Below the pieces are notes generated by a model. The model was not told the origin of the DNA and ran no database searches. It worked only from the letters and a program-made list of their open reading frames with translations. A stretch of 64,000 bases of DNA from contig MNJR01000141.1 in assembly GCA_001920415.1 (NCBI GenBank), positions 1 through 64,000 of the forward strand, given 5' to 3'. Positions within the stretch are counted from its first letter, which is position 1. Each line of letters starts with the position of its first letter. The stretch is from Acidobacteria bacterium 13_1_20CM_3_53_8. Lineage in GTDB: Bacteria; Acidobacteriota; Blastocatellia; Pyrinomonadales; Pyrinomonadaceae. A program made the position numbers and the translations under genes. Shown piece after piece: positions 35,143 through 45,832 of the stretch.

Positions 35143-35814
35143 CTATGTACGTTCAATTTTCACTTGAAAAGAGTTCAAGAAACGCAAAGCATCTGATTCG
35201 CTTGCCGGGTCGCTATTCCAAACCGCCACAAGCATGTAAGCACGTCTATTAGCTAACACTACTTGCGCCCGCCCACGTTGTGAGCCAACCCTAAAATCCT
35301 GCATTCGACGTTCACGCCCCTGGCTAACCTGTACTCCTTGTTGTCCCGAACCTATATCGAACGTTCCGCCGAATCTTTCTTCAAGTGATTGGCTCACGCG
35401 CATAGCGACTCCTCGCCAACAGCTATAAAAAATATCCCCTCTCTCAGCATCCGTCATATTTTCTGAAGGCTTGGGTAGATCAATGAACATGACAAAATAG
35501 AGCTTTGCGTTCTCTGACACCATGTAGAGGTGTACCGGCAAGCTAACATTTGGAGCTACTTTGAACTGTCCGCCCGGAAAGTTTTCTGGCTCACCAGGCA
35601 ATAGAACACTGATACTGCTTCCATTTCCGCCGTCGAGTTGGTGTCGTTTCCATCCTGCAGGAAGGCGCTCATCTCCAATAGGCCCGCCTGATCCCTGAGT
35701 CAGAATAAGTGTTGAAGAGGTTAGACTATGCATCGTGAAGGCGTAAGCCATGCTGGAACAACTTGCGGCGATGCATACACACAAGAGCGGCCAGAAGATT
35801 GATTGACGCTTCAT
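35143..35814 (-). CDS. Predicted secreted protein of unknown function
   Basis: 223 residues. The N-terminus (MKRQSIFWPLLCVCIAASCS, then SMAYA) is a signal peptide. The mature part starts with GDERLPAGWKRHQLDGGNG and has a compact alternating pattern similar to small lipoproteins that sit in stress or import assays (PsbP/MOG1-like), including SVLLPGEPENFPGG and ALRFLNSFQVK. No catalytic motif is visible. It lies between glyA and the helicase on the same strand. Confidence 0.65.
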   Translation of the reverse strand: MKRQSIFWPLLCVCIAASCSSMAYAFTMHSLTSSTLILTQGSGGPIGDERLPAGWKRHQLDGGNGSSISVLLPGEPENFPGGQFKVAPNVSLPVHLYMVSENAKLYFVMFIDLPKPSENMTDAERGDIFYSCWRGVAMRVSQSLEERFGGTFDIGSGQQGVQVSQGRERRMQDFRVGSQRGRAQVVLANRRAYMLVAVWNSDPASESDALRFLNSFQVKIERT

Positions 35815-35830
35815 GTATACTCCTTAATTC

Positions 35831-37132
35831 CTAATCTGCGCTCGCGGCTTCCTGCTGCTCTCTTCTCTTCCAACGCTTCGGGTAGAGCGGAAAGCGCGCG
35901 GCGAGTTCTGCGACTGCGCGTTGAACCTGACCGCGCACCTCTTCGGATTCGGGGTCGTAAATGATTGCTGCTATGAGCGAGCCGATTTCACGCATCTCCG
36001 CTTCGCCCATGCCGCGTGTGGTGAGCGCAGGAGTCCCAAGGCGTATACCTGAAGCTGTGAAAGGCGAATTAGTGTCGAATGGGATAGTGTTTTTGTTGAC
36101 GGTGATGTGCGCAGATTCAAGAGCTTTTTCAGCGACCTTGCCCGTGATGCCTTTGCCGCCCATGAAAACGTCAACGAGCATAAGGTGATTGTCCGTCCCG
36201 CCTGAAACAATGCGCAGGCCACTCTCTTGAAGCGCAGACGCAAGCGCCTTAGCGTTCTTCAGAATCCGATGCTGGTATTCTTTGAACTCTTCCGTCAACG
36301 CTTCGCCGAACGCTACGGCTTTCGCGGCGATGATGTGAACGAGCGGGCCGCCCTGCACGCCCGGAAAAAGTTTTCTGTCAATCTCTTTCGCGTGCTCCTC
36401 TTTGCAAAGGATTAGACCGCCGCGCGGGCCGCGCAGAGTCTTGTGCGTGGTGGTCGTGACGTAATCGGCGTGCGGGACGGGCGAAGGATGGAGCTTTGCG
36501 ACGACAGGCCCTGCGATGTGCGCGATGTCCGCAAACATGCGAGCGCCGACCTCGCGCGCAATCTCTCCGATTCTTTCAAAATCGATTGTGCGCGGGTAGG
36601 CAGACGCGCCGCAGATGATAAGTTTAGGTTTAGTTTCTTCCGCGATGCGCTGAAGCTCATCGTAATCAATCTGCTCCGTCTCGCGCGAAACGCCGTAATC
36701 CGCCACCTTGTAGCTCAGGCCGGAAAAATTCAGTGGATGACCGTGCGTAAGGTGGCCGCCGTGCGAGAGGTTCATCCCTAAAATCTGGTCGCCGTAAGCA
36801 ATCGCGGCCATGTAAACGGCCATGTTCGCCTGCGCTCCGCTGTGTGGCTGCACGTTGGCGTGATCGGCTCCGAAAAGTTCTTTCGCGCGATCAATCGCTG
36901 CCTGCTCTACTACATCAGTCCACTCGCATCCGCCGTAGTAACGCTTCTTCGGATAGCCTTCCGCATATTTATTCGTGAAGACCGAACCCATAGCTTCCAG
37001 CACCGCCTCGCTCACGAAATTCTCAGACGCGATAAGCTCAAGGCCGTCAGCTTGACGACGAACCTCGTTGTCAATCGCCTCCGAAATCAACGGATCAACT
37101 TCCGCCAGCGGCGCATTCATCTTCTCGTTCAT
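35831..37132 (-). CDS. glyA: Serine hydroxymethyltransferase
   Basis: 433 residues from ATG 37132, which matches normal GlyA length; the open frame upstream gives a 23-residue extension with no homology value. Key motifs: [43 protein letters not shown], the PLP lysine in [13 protein letters not shown], and [16 protein letters not shown]. It converts serine and tetrahydrofolate to glycine and methylene-THF in the cytoplasm. RpiB is encoded just upstream on the same strand. Confidence 0.95.
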   Translation of the reverse strand: MNEKMNAPLAEVDPLISEAIDNEVRRQADGLELIASENFVSEAVLEAMGSVFTNKYAEGYPKKRYYGGCEWTDVVEQAAIDRAKELFGADHANVQPHSGAQANMAVYMAAIAYGDQILGMNLSHGGHLTHGHPLNFSGLSYKVADYGVSRETEQIDYDELQRIAEETKPKLIICGASAYPRTIDFERIGEIAREVGARMFADIAHIAGPVVAKLHPSPVPHADYVTTTTHKTLRGPRGGLILCKEEHAKEIDRKLFPGVQGGPLVHIIAAKAVAFGEALTEEFKEYQHRILKNAKALASALQESGLRIVSGGTDNHLMLVDVFMGGKGITGKVAEKALESAHITVNKNTIPFDTNSPFTASGIRLGTPALTTRGMGEAEMREIGSLIAAIIYDPESEEVRGQVQRAVAELAARFPLYPKRWKRREQQEAASAD

Positions 37133-37213
37133 CCTCTCATCCCTTTCATCATTTATAAGCATTCGCTCAGCTAAGCAATGATCTCTCGGGCGTACTGACA
37201 TACCAGAATCTCT

Positions 37214-37789
37214 TCAATCGCCAAGCCGCTTCATCTCTGCAAAAGTGTCCCCATGCTTTTCGACTATTCGCTCGACGAACTCATCTATTTCGGGCGAAGT
37301 TGAAGGAAGAATTTCTGCCGTTTTGTCATCTCTCCCACTTCTGAGCCGCGAGCCGTTTTCAATCTCCTTTATCTTCTCGACTCTCGCAGCATGTCGCCCG
37401 CCGTCGAACTTCGTATCGAACCATGCGCGCACAATTTTTGGTATATCACTTTGCGGCGTGGTGCGCGCTCCTATGGCTAGAACGTTGGCGTCGTTGTGTT
37501 GGCGGGCGAGTCGTGCGGTCTCTTCAGACCATGCGACGGCTGCGCGCACGCCCGGAATTTTGTTCGCGGTTATAGCCATGCCAATGCCTGAGCCGCAGAC
37601 GAGCAAGCCCTGCTCTGCTTCACCTTCGGAAACAGCTTCGGCAACTTTCCGCGCGTAATCAGGATAATCAACTGACTCTTCCGAGACCGTTCCGTAATCC
37701 TGAATCTCAAAACCGAGTTCTCGAAGAAGCGGTTTCAAACGTTCCTTCTCAGCATAGCCTGCGTGGTCACTTGCGAGCGCAATCTTCAT
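37214..37789 (-). CDS. rpiB: Ribose-5-phosphate isomerase B
   Basis: 191 residues; the core is about 145, so there is a C-terminal extension of about 40 residues (DKTAEILPSTSPEIDEF and on). Motifs: ASDHAGYAEKERLKPLL, DYPDYARKVAEAV, active-site Cys in LLVCGSGIGMAITANK, and RQHNDANVLAIGAR. It interconverts ribose-5-phosphate and ribulose-5-phosphate. RpiB next to glyA is a common bacterial order. Confidence 0.93.
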   Translation of the reverse strand: MKIALASDHAGYAEKERLKPLLRELGFEIQDYGTVSEESVDYPDYARKVAEAVSEGEAEQGLLVCGSGIGMAITANKIPGVRAAVAWSEETARLARQHNDANVLAIGARTTPQSDIPKIVRAWFDTKFDGGRHAARVEKIKEIENGSRLRSGRDDKTAEILPSTSPEIDEFVERIVEKHGDTFAEMKRLGD

Positions 37790-37938
37790 TCTCAGAAAAA
37801 CCTCGAAAGAGATATGTAAAGGCGTGCAGATGCTGATGGTACATCACGCTTCGCGCAGCTAGCAACCGTTGCGGCTCTCAGGGTTTATTCATTCATAGTT
37901 TTCACTGCTAAGCCATTCAAAAATCAGCCGGGTAATCG

Positions 37939-38010
37939 TCCACGAAGCCACACGAAACAGCACGAAAGAAGCAATAGAGAATTTCGTGCTGTTTCGTGTG
38001 ATTTAGTGGA
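37939..38010. repeat. CACGAAA-word hairpin upstream of proS
   Basis: ACACGAAACAGCACGAAA and its perfect inverse TTTCGTGCTGTTTCGTGT with 14 nt between. It occupies the middle of the 356-nt divergent gap 37790-38145, which must also hold the rpiB and proS promoters. No T-box, tRNA or ORF is seen. Confidence 0.75.
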
Positions 38011-38145
38011 TAATCTCCTCCATGCAGAGATTGAATCGTCATGATTGCGGCTGCGACGCCAAGTTGCGTTACATGCTTGGGCTTTGCGAGAATGAGGTGT
38101 TCTAAAAGTTAGTTCGATTTTCTAGGAGCATTTTTACAAAATTCC

Positions 38146-39966
38146 ATGCGCTGGTCAGAATATTTTATTCCAACACTCCGTGAAGTCCCTGCGGACGCAG
38201 AGGTGGTTTCGCATCGCCTTCTTCTGCGTGCAGGCTACATACGTCAACTTGGCGCTGGCATCTACTCGTTTCTCCCACTGGGCTGGCGCGTAGCTCAGCG
38301 CGCCATGAAGATAATACGCGAGGAGATGGACGCAATTGGCGGACAGGAATTCTTTCTGCCTGCGCTGCATCCCGCAGAAGTTTGGAAAGAGTCGGGTCGG
38401 TGGGACGTGATGGGGCAGACTATGTTTCGTCTGAAAGATCGCAAGGGCGCAGACCTCTGTCTTGGCATGACGCACGAAGAGATTTTTACGGCGATTGCGC
38501 GCCACGAGATTCGTTCTTATAAGCAACTGCCGCAGGTCTGGTATCAGATTCAAACGAAATTCCGCGACGAGGAGCGACCGAAATCCGGGTTGATGCGTCT
38601 CAGGCAATTCATAATGAAAGACGCCTACACGTTCGACGTGGATTGGGAAGGACTCGACCGCTCGTTCAACCACCAGCGCGAGGCTTACAAAAAAATCTTC
38701 GACCGATGCGGCATCAAGTATCACATAGTAGAGGCTTCGTCGGGAGCAATGGGCGGCTCGGAATCTAGTGAATTCATGGCGCGGACGAACGCTGGCGAAG
38801 ATTTCATAGCCGTCTGCGAGAATTGCGGCTATGCAGGCAATCTTGAGAAAGCTACTTCGCGCCTGCCTGTGATTGAAGACGAAGCGGGGCCGGAAGCGCC
38901 CGAAGAGTTTCCCACTCCGGGCGTGCGAACGATTGAGGATTTGACGACTTTTCCGGGTGGTGCGAGCGCAGATCGTCAGATTAAGACGCTTGTTTATATC
39001 GCTACTGACTCATTAACGCAGGAAACATATCCTGTACTCGCACTCCTACGCGGCGATCACCAGTTACATGATACTAAGCTTGCCGACAATATCGGCGCGT
39101 CTCAGGTGCGGCCTGCGCATCCTGAAGAAATACGCGACCTACTCGGCGCAAGCGCTGGAAGTCTAGGCGCTGTTAAGGCAAAGGAGAAAGTGAAGACTAA
39201 TTTTAGACCACTCATTTCTCCTGATGCCACGAGTCCGGTAGTGCGTAAACTGAAAGACCTTAGCCGCCCGACGCGCGAGCTATTAATAGTGGCTGATGAA
39301 TCACTACGAGGTCGGCGCAACATGACAACCGGCGCGAACCGTGACGACCATCACTTGCGCGGAGTGAACATCGAGCGCGACATTAAACCAGACCAGTGGG
39401 CTGACCTACGCACTGTCATGCCGGGCGAAGCATGTCCGAATTGTGATGTTGGCACGCTAGAAGTTTTCAAGGCTATGGAGATTGGGCACATCTTCAAGCT
39501 CGGCACGAAGTATTCGGATTCTATGGGCGCGCGTGTGCTCACTGCCGACGGCAAGGAAGTGCCGGTTGTGATGGGCAGCTACGGCATTGGCGTCGAGCGC
39601 ATAATGTCTGCTGCCATAGAACAGAACAACGACTCGGATGGCATCATCTGGCCCAGGGCGATTGCGCCGTTCGATGTGATCGTTACGGTCACGAACACCA
39701 AAGACGAGGCTATGCGCGAGGCTGGCGAGAGGCTTTATAGAGAGTTGCGCGGCGCTGGTCTAGATGTTCTTCTGGATGACAGGGATGAGCGTGCTGGCGT
39801 GAAGTTCAAGGACGCGGATTTGATTGGTGTTCCCCTTCGCATCACTGTTGGAAAGAAGATGGCTGGCGGCGCAGTGGAGCTTTTCGAGCGCGCTGCGAAA
39901 AAGTCTGAAGACGTTGCGCTTGATGATGTAGTCGCGCGCGTGCAGCAACTCGCGCTTTCCAGATGA
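38146..39966 (+). CDS. proS: Prolyl-tRNA synthetase
   Basis: 606 residues, bacterial-type length. Class II motifs: motif 1 around [20 protein letters not shown], motif 2 [20 protein letters not shown], motif 3 [14 protein letters not shown]. The editing (INS) domain lies between motifs 2 and 3 (about 230-400, TLVYIATD and [14 protein letters not shown]), and a C-terminal anticodon-binding domain follows. TAGGAG lies upstream of the ATG. It charges tRNA-Pro in the cytoplasm. Confidence 0.96.
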   Translation: MRWSEYFIPTLREVPADAEVVSHRLLLRAGYIRQLGAGIYSFLPLGWRVAQRAMKIIREEMDAIGGQEFFLPALHPAEVWKESGRWDVMGQTMFRLKDRKGADLCLGMTHEEIFTAIARHEIRSYKQLPQVWYQIQTKFRDEERPKSGLMRLRQFIMKDAYTFDVDWEGLDRSFNHQREAYKKIFDRCGIKYHIVEASSGAMGGSESSEFMARTNAGEDFIAVCENCGYAGNLEKATSRLPVIEDEAGPEAPEEFPTPGVRTIEDLTTFPGGASADRQIKTLVYIATDSLTQETYPVLALLRGDHQLHDTKLADNIGASQVRPAHPEEIRDLLGASAGSLGAVKAKEKVKTNFRPLISPDATSPVVRKLKDLSRPTRELLIVADESLRGRRNMTTGANRDDHHLRGVNIERDIKPDQWADLRTVMPGEACPNCDVGTLEVFKAMEIGHIFKLGTKYSDSMGARVLTADGKEVPVVMGSYGIGVERIMSAAIEQNNDSDGIIWPRAIAPFDVIVTVTNTKDEAMREAGERLYRELRGAGLDVLLDDRDERAGVKFKDADLIGVPLRITVGKKMAGGAVELFERAAKKSEDVALDDVVARVQQLALSR

Positions 39967-39979
39967 CGGAGCTTCTACG

Positions 39980-40483
39980 ATGAGCGACGAAGCCAATCAA
40001 GTTTTCACTATCATCGTGCTTCTCTTCGCGCTTGCGCTTTTCCTGCTGCCGTTCTTCGCCTTCATGGTTTACGTCTTCTACCAGAACAGCAAACGCAAGC
40101 GCATACGCAAGCGAATTATGAGCCGCGTGGGACAGTTCGCCAATAATAACCGGTGGCAGCCCGTTCGCTACGCATCGCAGCAGCGATTCAAGAGCCTTTT
40201 TAAAATCTTTCCGTGGGAAGGCGCGGGCATTCTCGTCGTCGCTCCCGGCTCTCTGCTCTTCTTCGGAGAGACTAACTCCGGCGTGCCCGTAGAGCTTCAA
40301 CTGACGCCGCAGAATTCGCGCGCCGCGTACCTTGGAAAAGTTCCCTGGCCCAACGGCGCGGTCTCATGGATTGAGTTCGAGACGCCTAGCGGCAAACATT
40401 ACTTCACGTCCGAGACCGGCGCATTCATCATAGGCTCGCACAGATCAACTAAAGCGATTTACGATGCGATTGCGAGGATGTGA
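39980..40483 (+). CDS. Membrane-anchored protein of unknown function
   Basis: 167 residues. One or two N-terminal helices (VFTIIVLLFALALFLLPFFA), a very basic stretch (NSKRKRIRKRIMSR), then a soluble beta-rich domain (AGILVVAPGSLLFFGETNSG; SGKHYFTSETGAFIIGS). I do not recognise the family. It starts 14 nt after proS, so it is probably on the same transcript. Confidence 0.65.
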   Translation: MSDEANQVFTIIVLLFALALFLLPFFAFMVYVFYQNSKRKRIRKRIMSRVGQFANNNRWQPVRYASQQRFKSLFKIFPWEGAGILVVAPGSLLFFGETNSGVPVELQLTPQNSRAAYLGKVPWPNGAVSWIEFETPSGKHYFTSETGAFIIGSHRSTKAIYDAIARM

Positions 40484-40491
40484 TATTGGAG

Positions 40492-40616
40492 AAAGGCAAA
40501 AGTAAAAAGGCAAAAGGTAAAAGTAAGGCGGAAACCATTTTCAGATTAGGGGAAGAGTAATAGAATTGATTTCATACTTATCCCTTTTGCCTTTTGCCTT
40601 TTTACTTTTGCCTTAA
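40492..40616. repeat. Heptamer hairpin, AAAAGGY family, copy 3
   Basis: GGCAAAAGTAAAAAGGCAAA and the inverse TTTGCCTTTTTACTTTTGCC around about 60 nt. It lies directly before the trypsin-TPR gene; the frame of that gene runs open through the right arm. Confidence 0.75.
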
Positions 40617-40653
40617 GCAAGCGGTACTGACACGGATGCTTCTAGCTTTAGTG

Positions 40654-42108
40654 ATGAGACGAACGGCGATTCTTCAAATCTTCTTTCTCATGCTCGCAGC
40701 ATGGCCGCACGTGCGCGCGCAAGAAGAGTACCTGCCCGAATTAGTTCGGCGCATCAAACCGTCTGTGGTTTCCATAATCACTTACGATGCGCGCGGACAG
40801 AAGCTAGCACGCGGTAGCGGCTTTTTCATTGCACCCGACCGCGCCGTAACGAACCGTCACGTCATAGAAGGAGCGTACAAGGCGGAAGTTCATCTTGCTA
40901 ATGGAAACATTTTTCCGGTGAAAGGCGTGCTGGCCGTTGACGGCGAAGGCGATGTTGCGCTGTTGCAGGTTGACGTTCCGCCGAGTGCAGTTCCACCACT
41001 TCAAATCGTTCGCACGTCGCCGCAGGAGGGCGAATCAATCGTCGTTATAGGCAACCCTTTGGGGCTTGAAGGCTCAGTCTCGAATGGAATTGTTTCGGCT
41101 GTGCGCGACATTCCGAACTTCGGTCGAATAATTCAGATCACTGCGCCAATCTCGCCCGGATCATCTGGCAGCCCAGTAGTCAACATGCAGGGTCAAGTCA
41201 TAGGCGTAGCCACCTTGCAATTAGCCGAAGGCCAGAGCCTGAACTTTGCAGTTCCATCGGATCGCATAGCGCAGTTACAGGCCGGGACGTTGAAAACCTT
41301 GGGCGGCCTTTCAGTTGAAACAAGCCGTAGCCAGCGCGCGACGGCAGAGCGATTCTACAATCAGGGGCTAGCTTTTCTTTCGCGCGACGATTGCGAAACG
41401 GCGCTCATCTATTTCAAGAAGGCTACGGACGCAGACCCGCGATACGCAGAACCCTGGGCGCAATCAGGTTTTTGTCATGGAAAGTTAGGCCATCATGAAG
41501 AAGCATTGAAGGCTTCAAAGCAGGCCATAGCTCTTCGCCCGGATTCTTTTGAATCCTACATGAACATTGGCGCGGCCTACTTCGCTTTGGGCCAATACAG
41601 GGAATCCGTAGAAGCTTATAAGAAAGCAATCGCCCTAAAACCGGAAAGCGCAGAGGCTTTCTACTATCTGGGGCGCACTTACGGAAAGATGGGGCGCAGC
41701 GAAGACGAGCTTTCATCATACAGGCGCGCAGTGATGGTCAGGCCGGATTTCGTTATCGCTTACGAAAGACTTGGTCAAGGGTATCAACAGGCTGGTCGCT
41801 TGCGTGAAGCCGTCTGGGCTTTTAATCAACAGATTCTTTACCGCCCGGACGATTATAAGGCGCGCAACAACCTGGGCGAAGTTTACATGCAGATGAATCG
41901 TTATCAGGAAGCGATTGAAGCATTTCAATATGCAATCAATCTAAGACCGGATTTCGCCAAAGCTCATTACAATCTTGGGAGCGCTTACGTCAAGGCAGGC
42001 AACCGCGATGCTGCTATGGAGCAATACAACATCCTCACCAATCTTGATCCTGAATGGGCAGAGCGTCTCTCGAATCTGCTGCCCGAAAGATCACCGAACG
42101 ACAATTGA
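40654..42108 (+). CDS. Trypsin-like serine protease fused to TPR repeats
   Basis: 484 residues from ATG 40654, chosen because it gives a clean signal peptide ([20 protein letters not shown], then RAQ); ATG 40636 is possible. The S1C/HtrA-type domain has His in [10 protein letters not shown], Asp in [10 protein letters not shown] and Ser in [14 protein letters not shown]. It is followed by about six TPRs (from about 225, repeated A-W/Y-G and P-x-x-x-A-x-Y-N-L-G patterns). There is no PDZ domain. Periplasmic quality control is likely. Its stop lies inside the convergent selD gene (18-nt overlap). Confidence 0.88.
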   Translation: MRRTAILQIFFLMLAAWPHVRAQEEYLPELVRRIKPSVVSIITYDARGQKLARGSGFFIAPDRAVTNRHVIEGAYKAEVHLANGNIFPVKGVLAVDGEGDVALLQVDVPPSAVPPLQIVRTSPQEGESIVVIGNPLGLEGSVSNGIVSAVRDIPNFGRIIQITAPISPGSSGSPVVNMQGQVIGVATLQLAEGQSLNFAVPSDRIAQLQAGTLKTLGGLSVETSRSQRATAERFYNQGLAFLSRDDCETALIYFKKATDADPRYAEPWAQSGFCHGKLGHHEEALKASKQAIALRPDSFESYMNIGAAYFALGQYRESVEAYKKAIALKPESAEAFYYLGRTYGKMGRSEDELSSYRRAVMVRPDFVIAYERLGQGYQQAGRLREAVWAFNQQILYRPDDYKARNNLGEVYMQMNRYQEAIEAFQYAINLRPDFAKAHYNLGSAYVKAGNRDAAMEQYNILTNLDPEWAERLSNLLPERSPNDN

Positions 42109-43119
42109 GTGCGAGCCGCGCACGGTGACACGACCTATGACGGAGGCTTGAGGGTATGTATTGTGAAGACGTGCCAGAAGATCGTTTGCGCGCTCTCTTG
42201 AAATCGAGATGAGCATTCCGCCAGCCGTCTGCGGGTCGTAGAAGAGGCGCAAAAGATTTTCGTCCATTTCGCCGCCGATTTCGATGTCATCGCTGACGTA
42301 AAGTCTGTTGGTCTTGTCGCCGCTCGTTAGAAGCCCTTGCGCGGCCAGTTCCAGCGCGCCGGGAATCTGCGGCACTTTCGCAGAGTCAATCTCAATCGTT
42401 ACATTGCTAGCTCGCGCCATCTCCCAAGCGTGACCTAGAAGCGCGAAGCCAGTAACGTCCGTAGCCGCGCGCACATCGAATTCTCGCATAGCTTCTGCCG
42501 CATCTCGTCCAGCGAGCAGCATAGTGTTGAGCGACGCTTCAACCGTCTGTGCCTGCGCCTTCTCAAACTTGATCCCAGTGGAAATCACTCCTGTGCCAAT
42601 CGGCTTCGTCAGAATCAATACCTCGCCTGCACGCGCGCCTCTATTCGTAGCAATTTTTTCGGGATCAATCGTGCCCGTCACAGCGTAGCCGAACATTATC
42701 TGATTGTCGTCAACGCTGTGGCCGCCTATGAGTGCAACACCGTTTTCAGTCAGAACGTCAAGGCCGCCTCGCATCATCTCGGCCAGTATGGAGAAGTCCA
42801 AACCCTTTTTTGGAAAGCATGTGATGGCTAGAGCCGTTATAGGCGTGCCGCCCATAGCCCAAACGTCGTTGATGGAATTCAGTGCGGCTATGCGACCATA
42901 TATGTACGGGTCGTCAACAATAGGGGTGAAGAAATCCAGCGTCTGCACCAGAGCCAGACGGTCGTTGATTAGATACACTCCGGCGTCGTCGGCAGTTTCA
43001 ATGCCGACAAGGACACGCGGATTTTCTGGCATCTTCAGTTGGCCCAACACCTGGGCCAGTTCGCTTGGAGCGAGCTTAGCCGCTCAACCAGCGCACGACA
43101 CCATCTCGGTCAGCCGCAT
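42091..43119 (-). CDS. selD: Selenide, water dikinase containing selenocysteine (TGA at 43084-43086)
   Basis: 342 residues when TGA is read as Sec. ATG 43119 follows a strong GGAGGTGA. The N-terminus reads [19 protein letters not shown]: Sec12 and Lys15 take the places of the catalytic Cys17 and Lys20 of E. coli SelD. The rest is a full Sel[67 protein letters not shown] and [14 protein letters not shown] start at the later Met would remove the catalytic residues. The enzyme makes selenophosphate from selenide and ATP. A hairpin suitable as a bacterial SECIS lies just after the TGA. Confidence 0.93.
43040..43058 (-). promoter_or_regulatory. Putative bacterial SECIS hairpin in selD
   Basis: On the minus strand TGGCCCA-GGTGT-TGGGCCA gives a perfect 7-bp stem with a G-containing 5-nt loop. 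The stem begins 25 nt and the loop 33 nt after the TGA, within the range reported for bacterial SECIS elements bound by SelB. It lies within coding sequence. Confidence 0.65.
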
Positions 43120-43162
43120 TCCCTTCACCTCCCTTCAGAAATTATTAACTTCATTCAGAACA

Positions 43163-43288
43163 CCTTAGCGAGCTTATCTTTTATCTTTGCGCCTTTGCGT
43201 GAAACTGCAACTCTACTTAATACTTAAGATTCATGCGAGTTGCATGTTCACGCAAAGGCGCAAAGGGAAATACTTAAGCTCGCTAAGG
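43163..43288. repeat. Long nested palindrome with TTTGCGCC words, upstream of selD
   Basis: Outer arms CCTTAGCGAGCTTA / TAAGCTCGCTAAGG; inner arms TTTGCGCCTTTGCGTGAAAC / GTTCACGCAAAGGCGCAAA, plus GCAACTC / GAGTTGC. It fills most of the gap between the selD start and the lipase gene and would lie in the 5' region of selD or form the terminator of an upstream unit. Confidence 0.8.
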
Positions 43289-43364
43289 AATTTTGAAGTT
43301 CCAACGTTGAACAATTCTCTGAGCGCAAAGCAAGTATAGGCTGCATGTCGTCGTCAATAAAGCT

Positions 43365-44903
43365 TCACCTGATAATCTCGTTCACGAGCGTGGTCAGCGC
43401 GTTGTCCAGAAGATTTTTGTTGTTCTGCAATTTGCCATGCAGGTCACAGGCGAAGATGGCGTAACTGATTGGAAGCGGCGTGTTGAATAGCGAGTCGCTG
43501 CTATGGCTGCCCGGTAAGTCTGCGCCCAGAAGCGAGCGGCGCGTCACACGCCCATCGCCCGGCATGTACATTGCTTCGAGCGCCGTTTCGCGCGAAATCT
43601 TTTTGCCCGAAGAGGTGACGAACGAGCGTGGACGGACGAGCGTCACCCATCGTCCCGTCTTTCGGTCGCGCATAAGTACGGGCGCGTCCAGCGTCTCTTC
43701 GCAATCACCGCCGAAAGCGAAAAGCGGCACGGGCGTCTGCCCATCAACCTGCATGTCCAGCGCTTCGTGAAAACGTTTAGCGCGGTGAAGCGCAGCAGCA
43801 AAATATGCGTCCAAATCTTCTAGCGAGCCTGGCTTGAGCGGCGCGTAATCGCCGTGCATTCTCCCTTCAACAAATCTTTGCCTGAAATCTGGATCGCCGT
43901 AAGCAGACCATCCGTAGCGAAGCCAAGACGCTGGATCATAAAGGTCAACCGTGATTGGCTGAAGGTTTTCGTCAAGAAAGCGTACGACCGAAGCATGAGG
44001 CAGCAGTTGAAAAATAGATGGGCCTGTCAGCACGTCCTCCCTGGTAAGCTTATTCAAGAGAGGCAAGCGCGGACGAAGACCTTCCGTGACTGAATAACCT
44101 TCCAATAATGTGGCGAAAGCATCCGCGCTGCCTTCGTTCGGCGTGCCGAATATAATGATCTTGCTGATGTGCGTAGCGCCTGCCCACGTAGGCTGAGGGC
44201 GCACTCCGTCTGGCGGCAAATCCGTGTTGCCATATTCTGCCGCGTAACGCGCCACAAGACCGCCCATTGAATGCGCCAGCACGTTGAAACGCAGGTCAGG
44301 CCGGTTAAGCTTCTGTTTCAAGCTCTCAATCTTGCGAATGAGAAGACGCGCGCTCTCTACATTATCGCGCCGCCAGTCGTATGCGAAGACGTAGAACGTA
44401 TCTTGATCGCCGCCCTCGCCCGGATTGTCCCAATCGCCTTCGCGGTAGCCACCGTAATTCTTCAGCGCTTCAAGCAGATCGTGATAGATGTAAACCTCAG
44501 GCCCTATCTTTATATTCGCGTACTGGAAGCGAGCCGTGTCAACTATCTTTCGCGGAACAAGGCTGTCGCGGTTCGCCTCAAGATTAGATGAGATGGGCAG
44601 AGTAAGTCCGTCATCCGAAGAGCGGAATGCAGAAGGCCAGACCACTTCGCCCGTCTCGGAATTTACGAGTTGAGAACCCAGGATTCCGGGAATGACAATG
44701 ATAGGGCGTTTCCCCTTCTGCGTGCGCGCTTCAGCAAAGATGCGCTCAAGGTTGGGCGTGTGGTGAGCGCCGCAGCCTTGTAGAAGAATTAAGATGAATA
44801 AAAAGAAGAAGACGCGGAGACGCGGAGACGCGGGGACGCGGCGAAAAAAAGAAGGAGAGGAGATGATAGAGAAATAGTTGGGCGGGGGATTTTGTTTGTA
44901 CAT
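43365..44903 (-). CDS. LCAT-type acyltransferase/lipase, predicted lipoprotein
   Basis: 512 residues. The hydrophobic region FFFLFILILLQGCG has a lipobox-like LQGC. The alpha/beta hydrolase domain has IIVIPGILGSQLVN (oxyanion region), nucleophile Ser in VLAHSMGGLVARYAAEYG, and later Asp/His candidates in PGDGRVTRRSLL and LPGSHSSDSL. This order fits the lecithin:cholesterol acyltransferase family. It probably acts on lipids in the periplasm or at the cell surface. The start is uncertain: ATG 44903 lies upstream of [11 protein letters not shown], which is encoded by a tandem-word repeat. Confidence 0.82.
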   Translation of the reverse strand: MYKQNPPPNYFSIISSPSFFRRVPASPRLRVFFFLFILILLQGCGAHHTPNLERIFAEARTQKGKRPIIVIPGILGSQLVNSETGEVVWPSAFRSSDDGLTLPISSNLEANRDSLVPRKIVDTARFQYANIKIGPEVYIYHDLLEALKNYGGYREGDWDNPGEGGDQDTFYVFAYDWRRDNVESARLLIRKIESLKQKLNRPDLRFNVLAHSMGGLVARYAAEYGNTDLPPDGVRPQPTWAGATHISKIIIFGTPNEGSADAFATLLEGYSVTEGLRPRLPLLNKLTREDVLTGPSIFQLLPHASVVRFLDENLQPITVDLYDPASWLRYGWSAYGDPDFRQRFVEGRMHGDYAPLKPGSLEDLDAYFAAALHRAKRFHEALDMQVDGQTPVPLFAFGGDCEETLDAPVLMRDRKTGRWVTLVRPRSFVTSSGKKISRETALEAMYMPGDGRVTRRSLLGADLPGSHSSDSLFNTPLPISYAIFACDLHGKLQNNKNLLDNALTTLVNEIIR

Positions 44904-44997
44904 TCTGTCTATTATCTTGCGCCTTCCGTACTCCTCGCCGCGTCCCCGCGTCCCCGCGTCCCCGCGTCCAGCTTTTCCCGCGTCTCCGCGTCCGCCT
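44806..44997. repeat. Octamer hairpin, GACGCGGA family, spanning lipase 5' end and larB 3' end
   Basis: Left arm: tandem GACGCGGA/GACGCGGG (44814-44845). Right arm: tandem CGCGTCCC and related words (44938-44997). The left arm encodes part of the lipase N-terminus and the right arm encodes the LarB C-terminal tail. Relatives lie at 55905-56070 and 60846-60965. Confidence 0.85.
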
Positions 44998-45772
44998 GCT
45001 CCGCGTCTTCTTCTTCAACCGCTTTCCACTGGCGATTAATCAAACTTGCGACGAAGCCCGCGCCGAAACCGTTGTCAATGTTCACGACCGTGACGTTCGA
45101 GGCGCAGGAATTTAGCATGCCCAACAGCGCGGCCACTCCTCCGAATGATGCGCCGTAGCCTATGCTCGTAGGAATCGCAACGACGGGCACGCTAACAAGA
45201 CCGCCAACGACTGAAGGCAGCGCGCCTTCCATTCCTGCTGCGACTATAATGACGCGCGCTTTCTGCAAAAGGGCGCGCTCTGCAAAGATGCGATGAATAC
45301 CGGCAACGCCTGCATCCCAGATGCGTTCGACGCGGTTGCCCATAGCTTCCGCTGTTAATGCAGCTTCTTCCGCAACAGGGATGTCGCTAGTCCCTGCGGT
45401 TACAACGGCGATTGGCCCAATGCCGCGCTCCGTTCTGTCTCGCTGAATACGAATCAAACGAGCCGTCTCGTGCCACTCTGCATCGGTCGCAACGTTTCGC
45501 ACTTCCCCAAAAGTGTCTGCGTCCGTGCGCGTCACTATCACGTTGGGCGCGTGGCGAACCAGACTCTCTACGATGCCTACAATCTGCGAGCGCGTCTTCC
45601 CTTCACCGAATACGACTTCAGGAAACCCTTGCCTTGAGGCGCGAGCATGATCCACGCGCGCGTATCCAATGTCCTCGAAGTGCAAATCTTTTATGCGCCG
45701 CGCAGCCTCTCGCGTTTCCATCTCGCCCGCGCGATGTGAACGTAACAACTTTTCTATCTCTCTCAAATCCAT
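44912..45772 (-). CDS. larB: LarB, nickel-pincer cofactor synthesis (AIR-carboxylase-like)
   Basis: 286 residues. N-terminal [20 protein letters not shown] and the PurE-like domain ([60 protein letters not shown]) identify LarB. It carboxylates and hydrolyses nicotinic acid adenine dinucleotide to start the pincer cofactor used by lactate racemase and relatives. larC/larE are not in view. The last 30 residues ([16 protein letters not shown] and on) are repeat-encoded and have no family counterpart. Confidence 0.9.
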   Translation of the reverse strand: MDLREIEKLLRSHRAGEMETREAARRIKDLHFEDIGYARVDHARASRQGFPEVVFGEGKTRSQIVGIVESLVRHAPNVIVTRTDADTFGEVRNVATDAEWHETARLIRIQRDRTERGIGPIAVVTAGTSDIPVAEEAALTAEAMGNRVERIWDAGVAGIHRIFAERALLQKARVIIVAAGMEGALPSVVGGLVSVPVVAIPTSIGYGASFGGVAALLGMLNSCASNVTVVNIDNGFGAGFVASLINRQWKAVEEEDAEQADAETREKLDAGTRGRGDAARSTEGAR

Positions 45773-45832
45773 CTGCTCAAATCTTGGGTAAAGAACCGCG
45801 ATTCATTCTAACATCTGACACGACGTCATTCT

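Noticed and set aside
42091-43050. selD starting at the later Met
   Set aside because: This would leave out the catalytic Sec/Lys segment and ignores the strong ribosome site before 43119.
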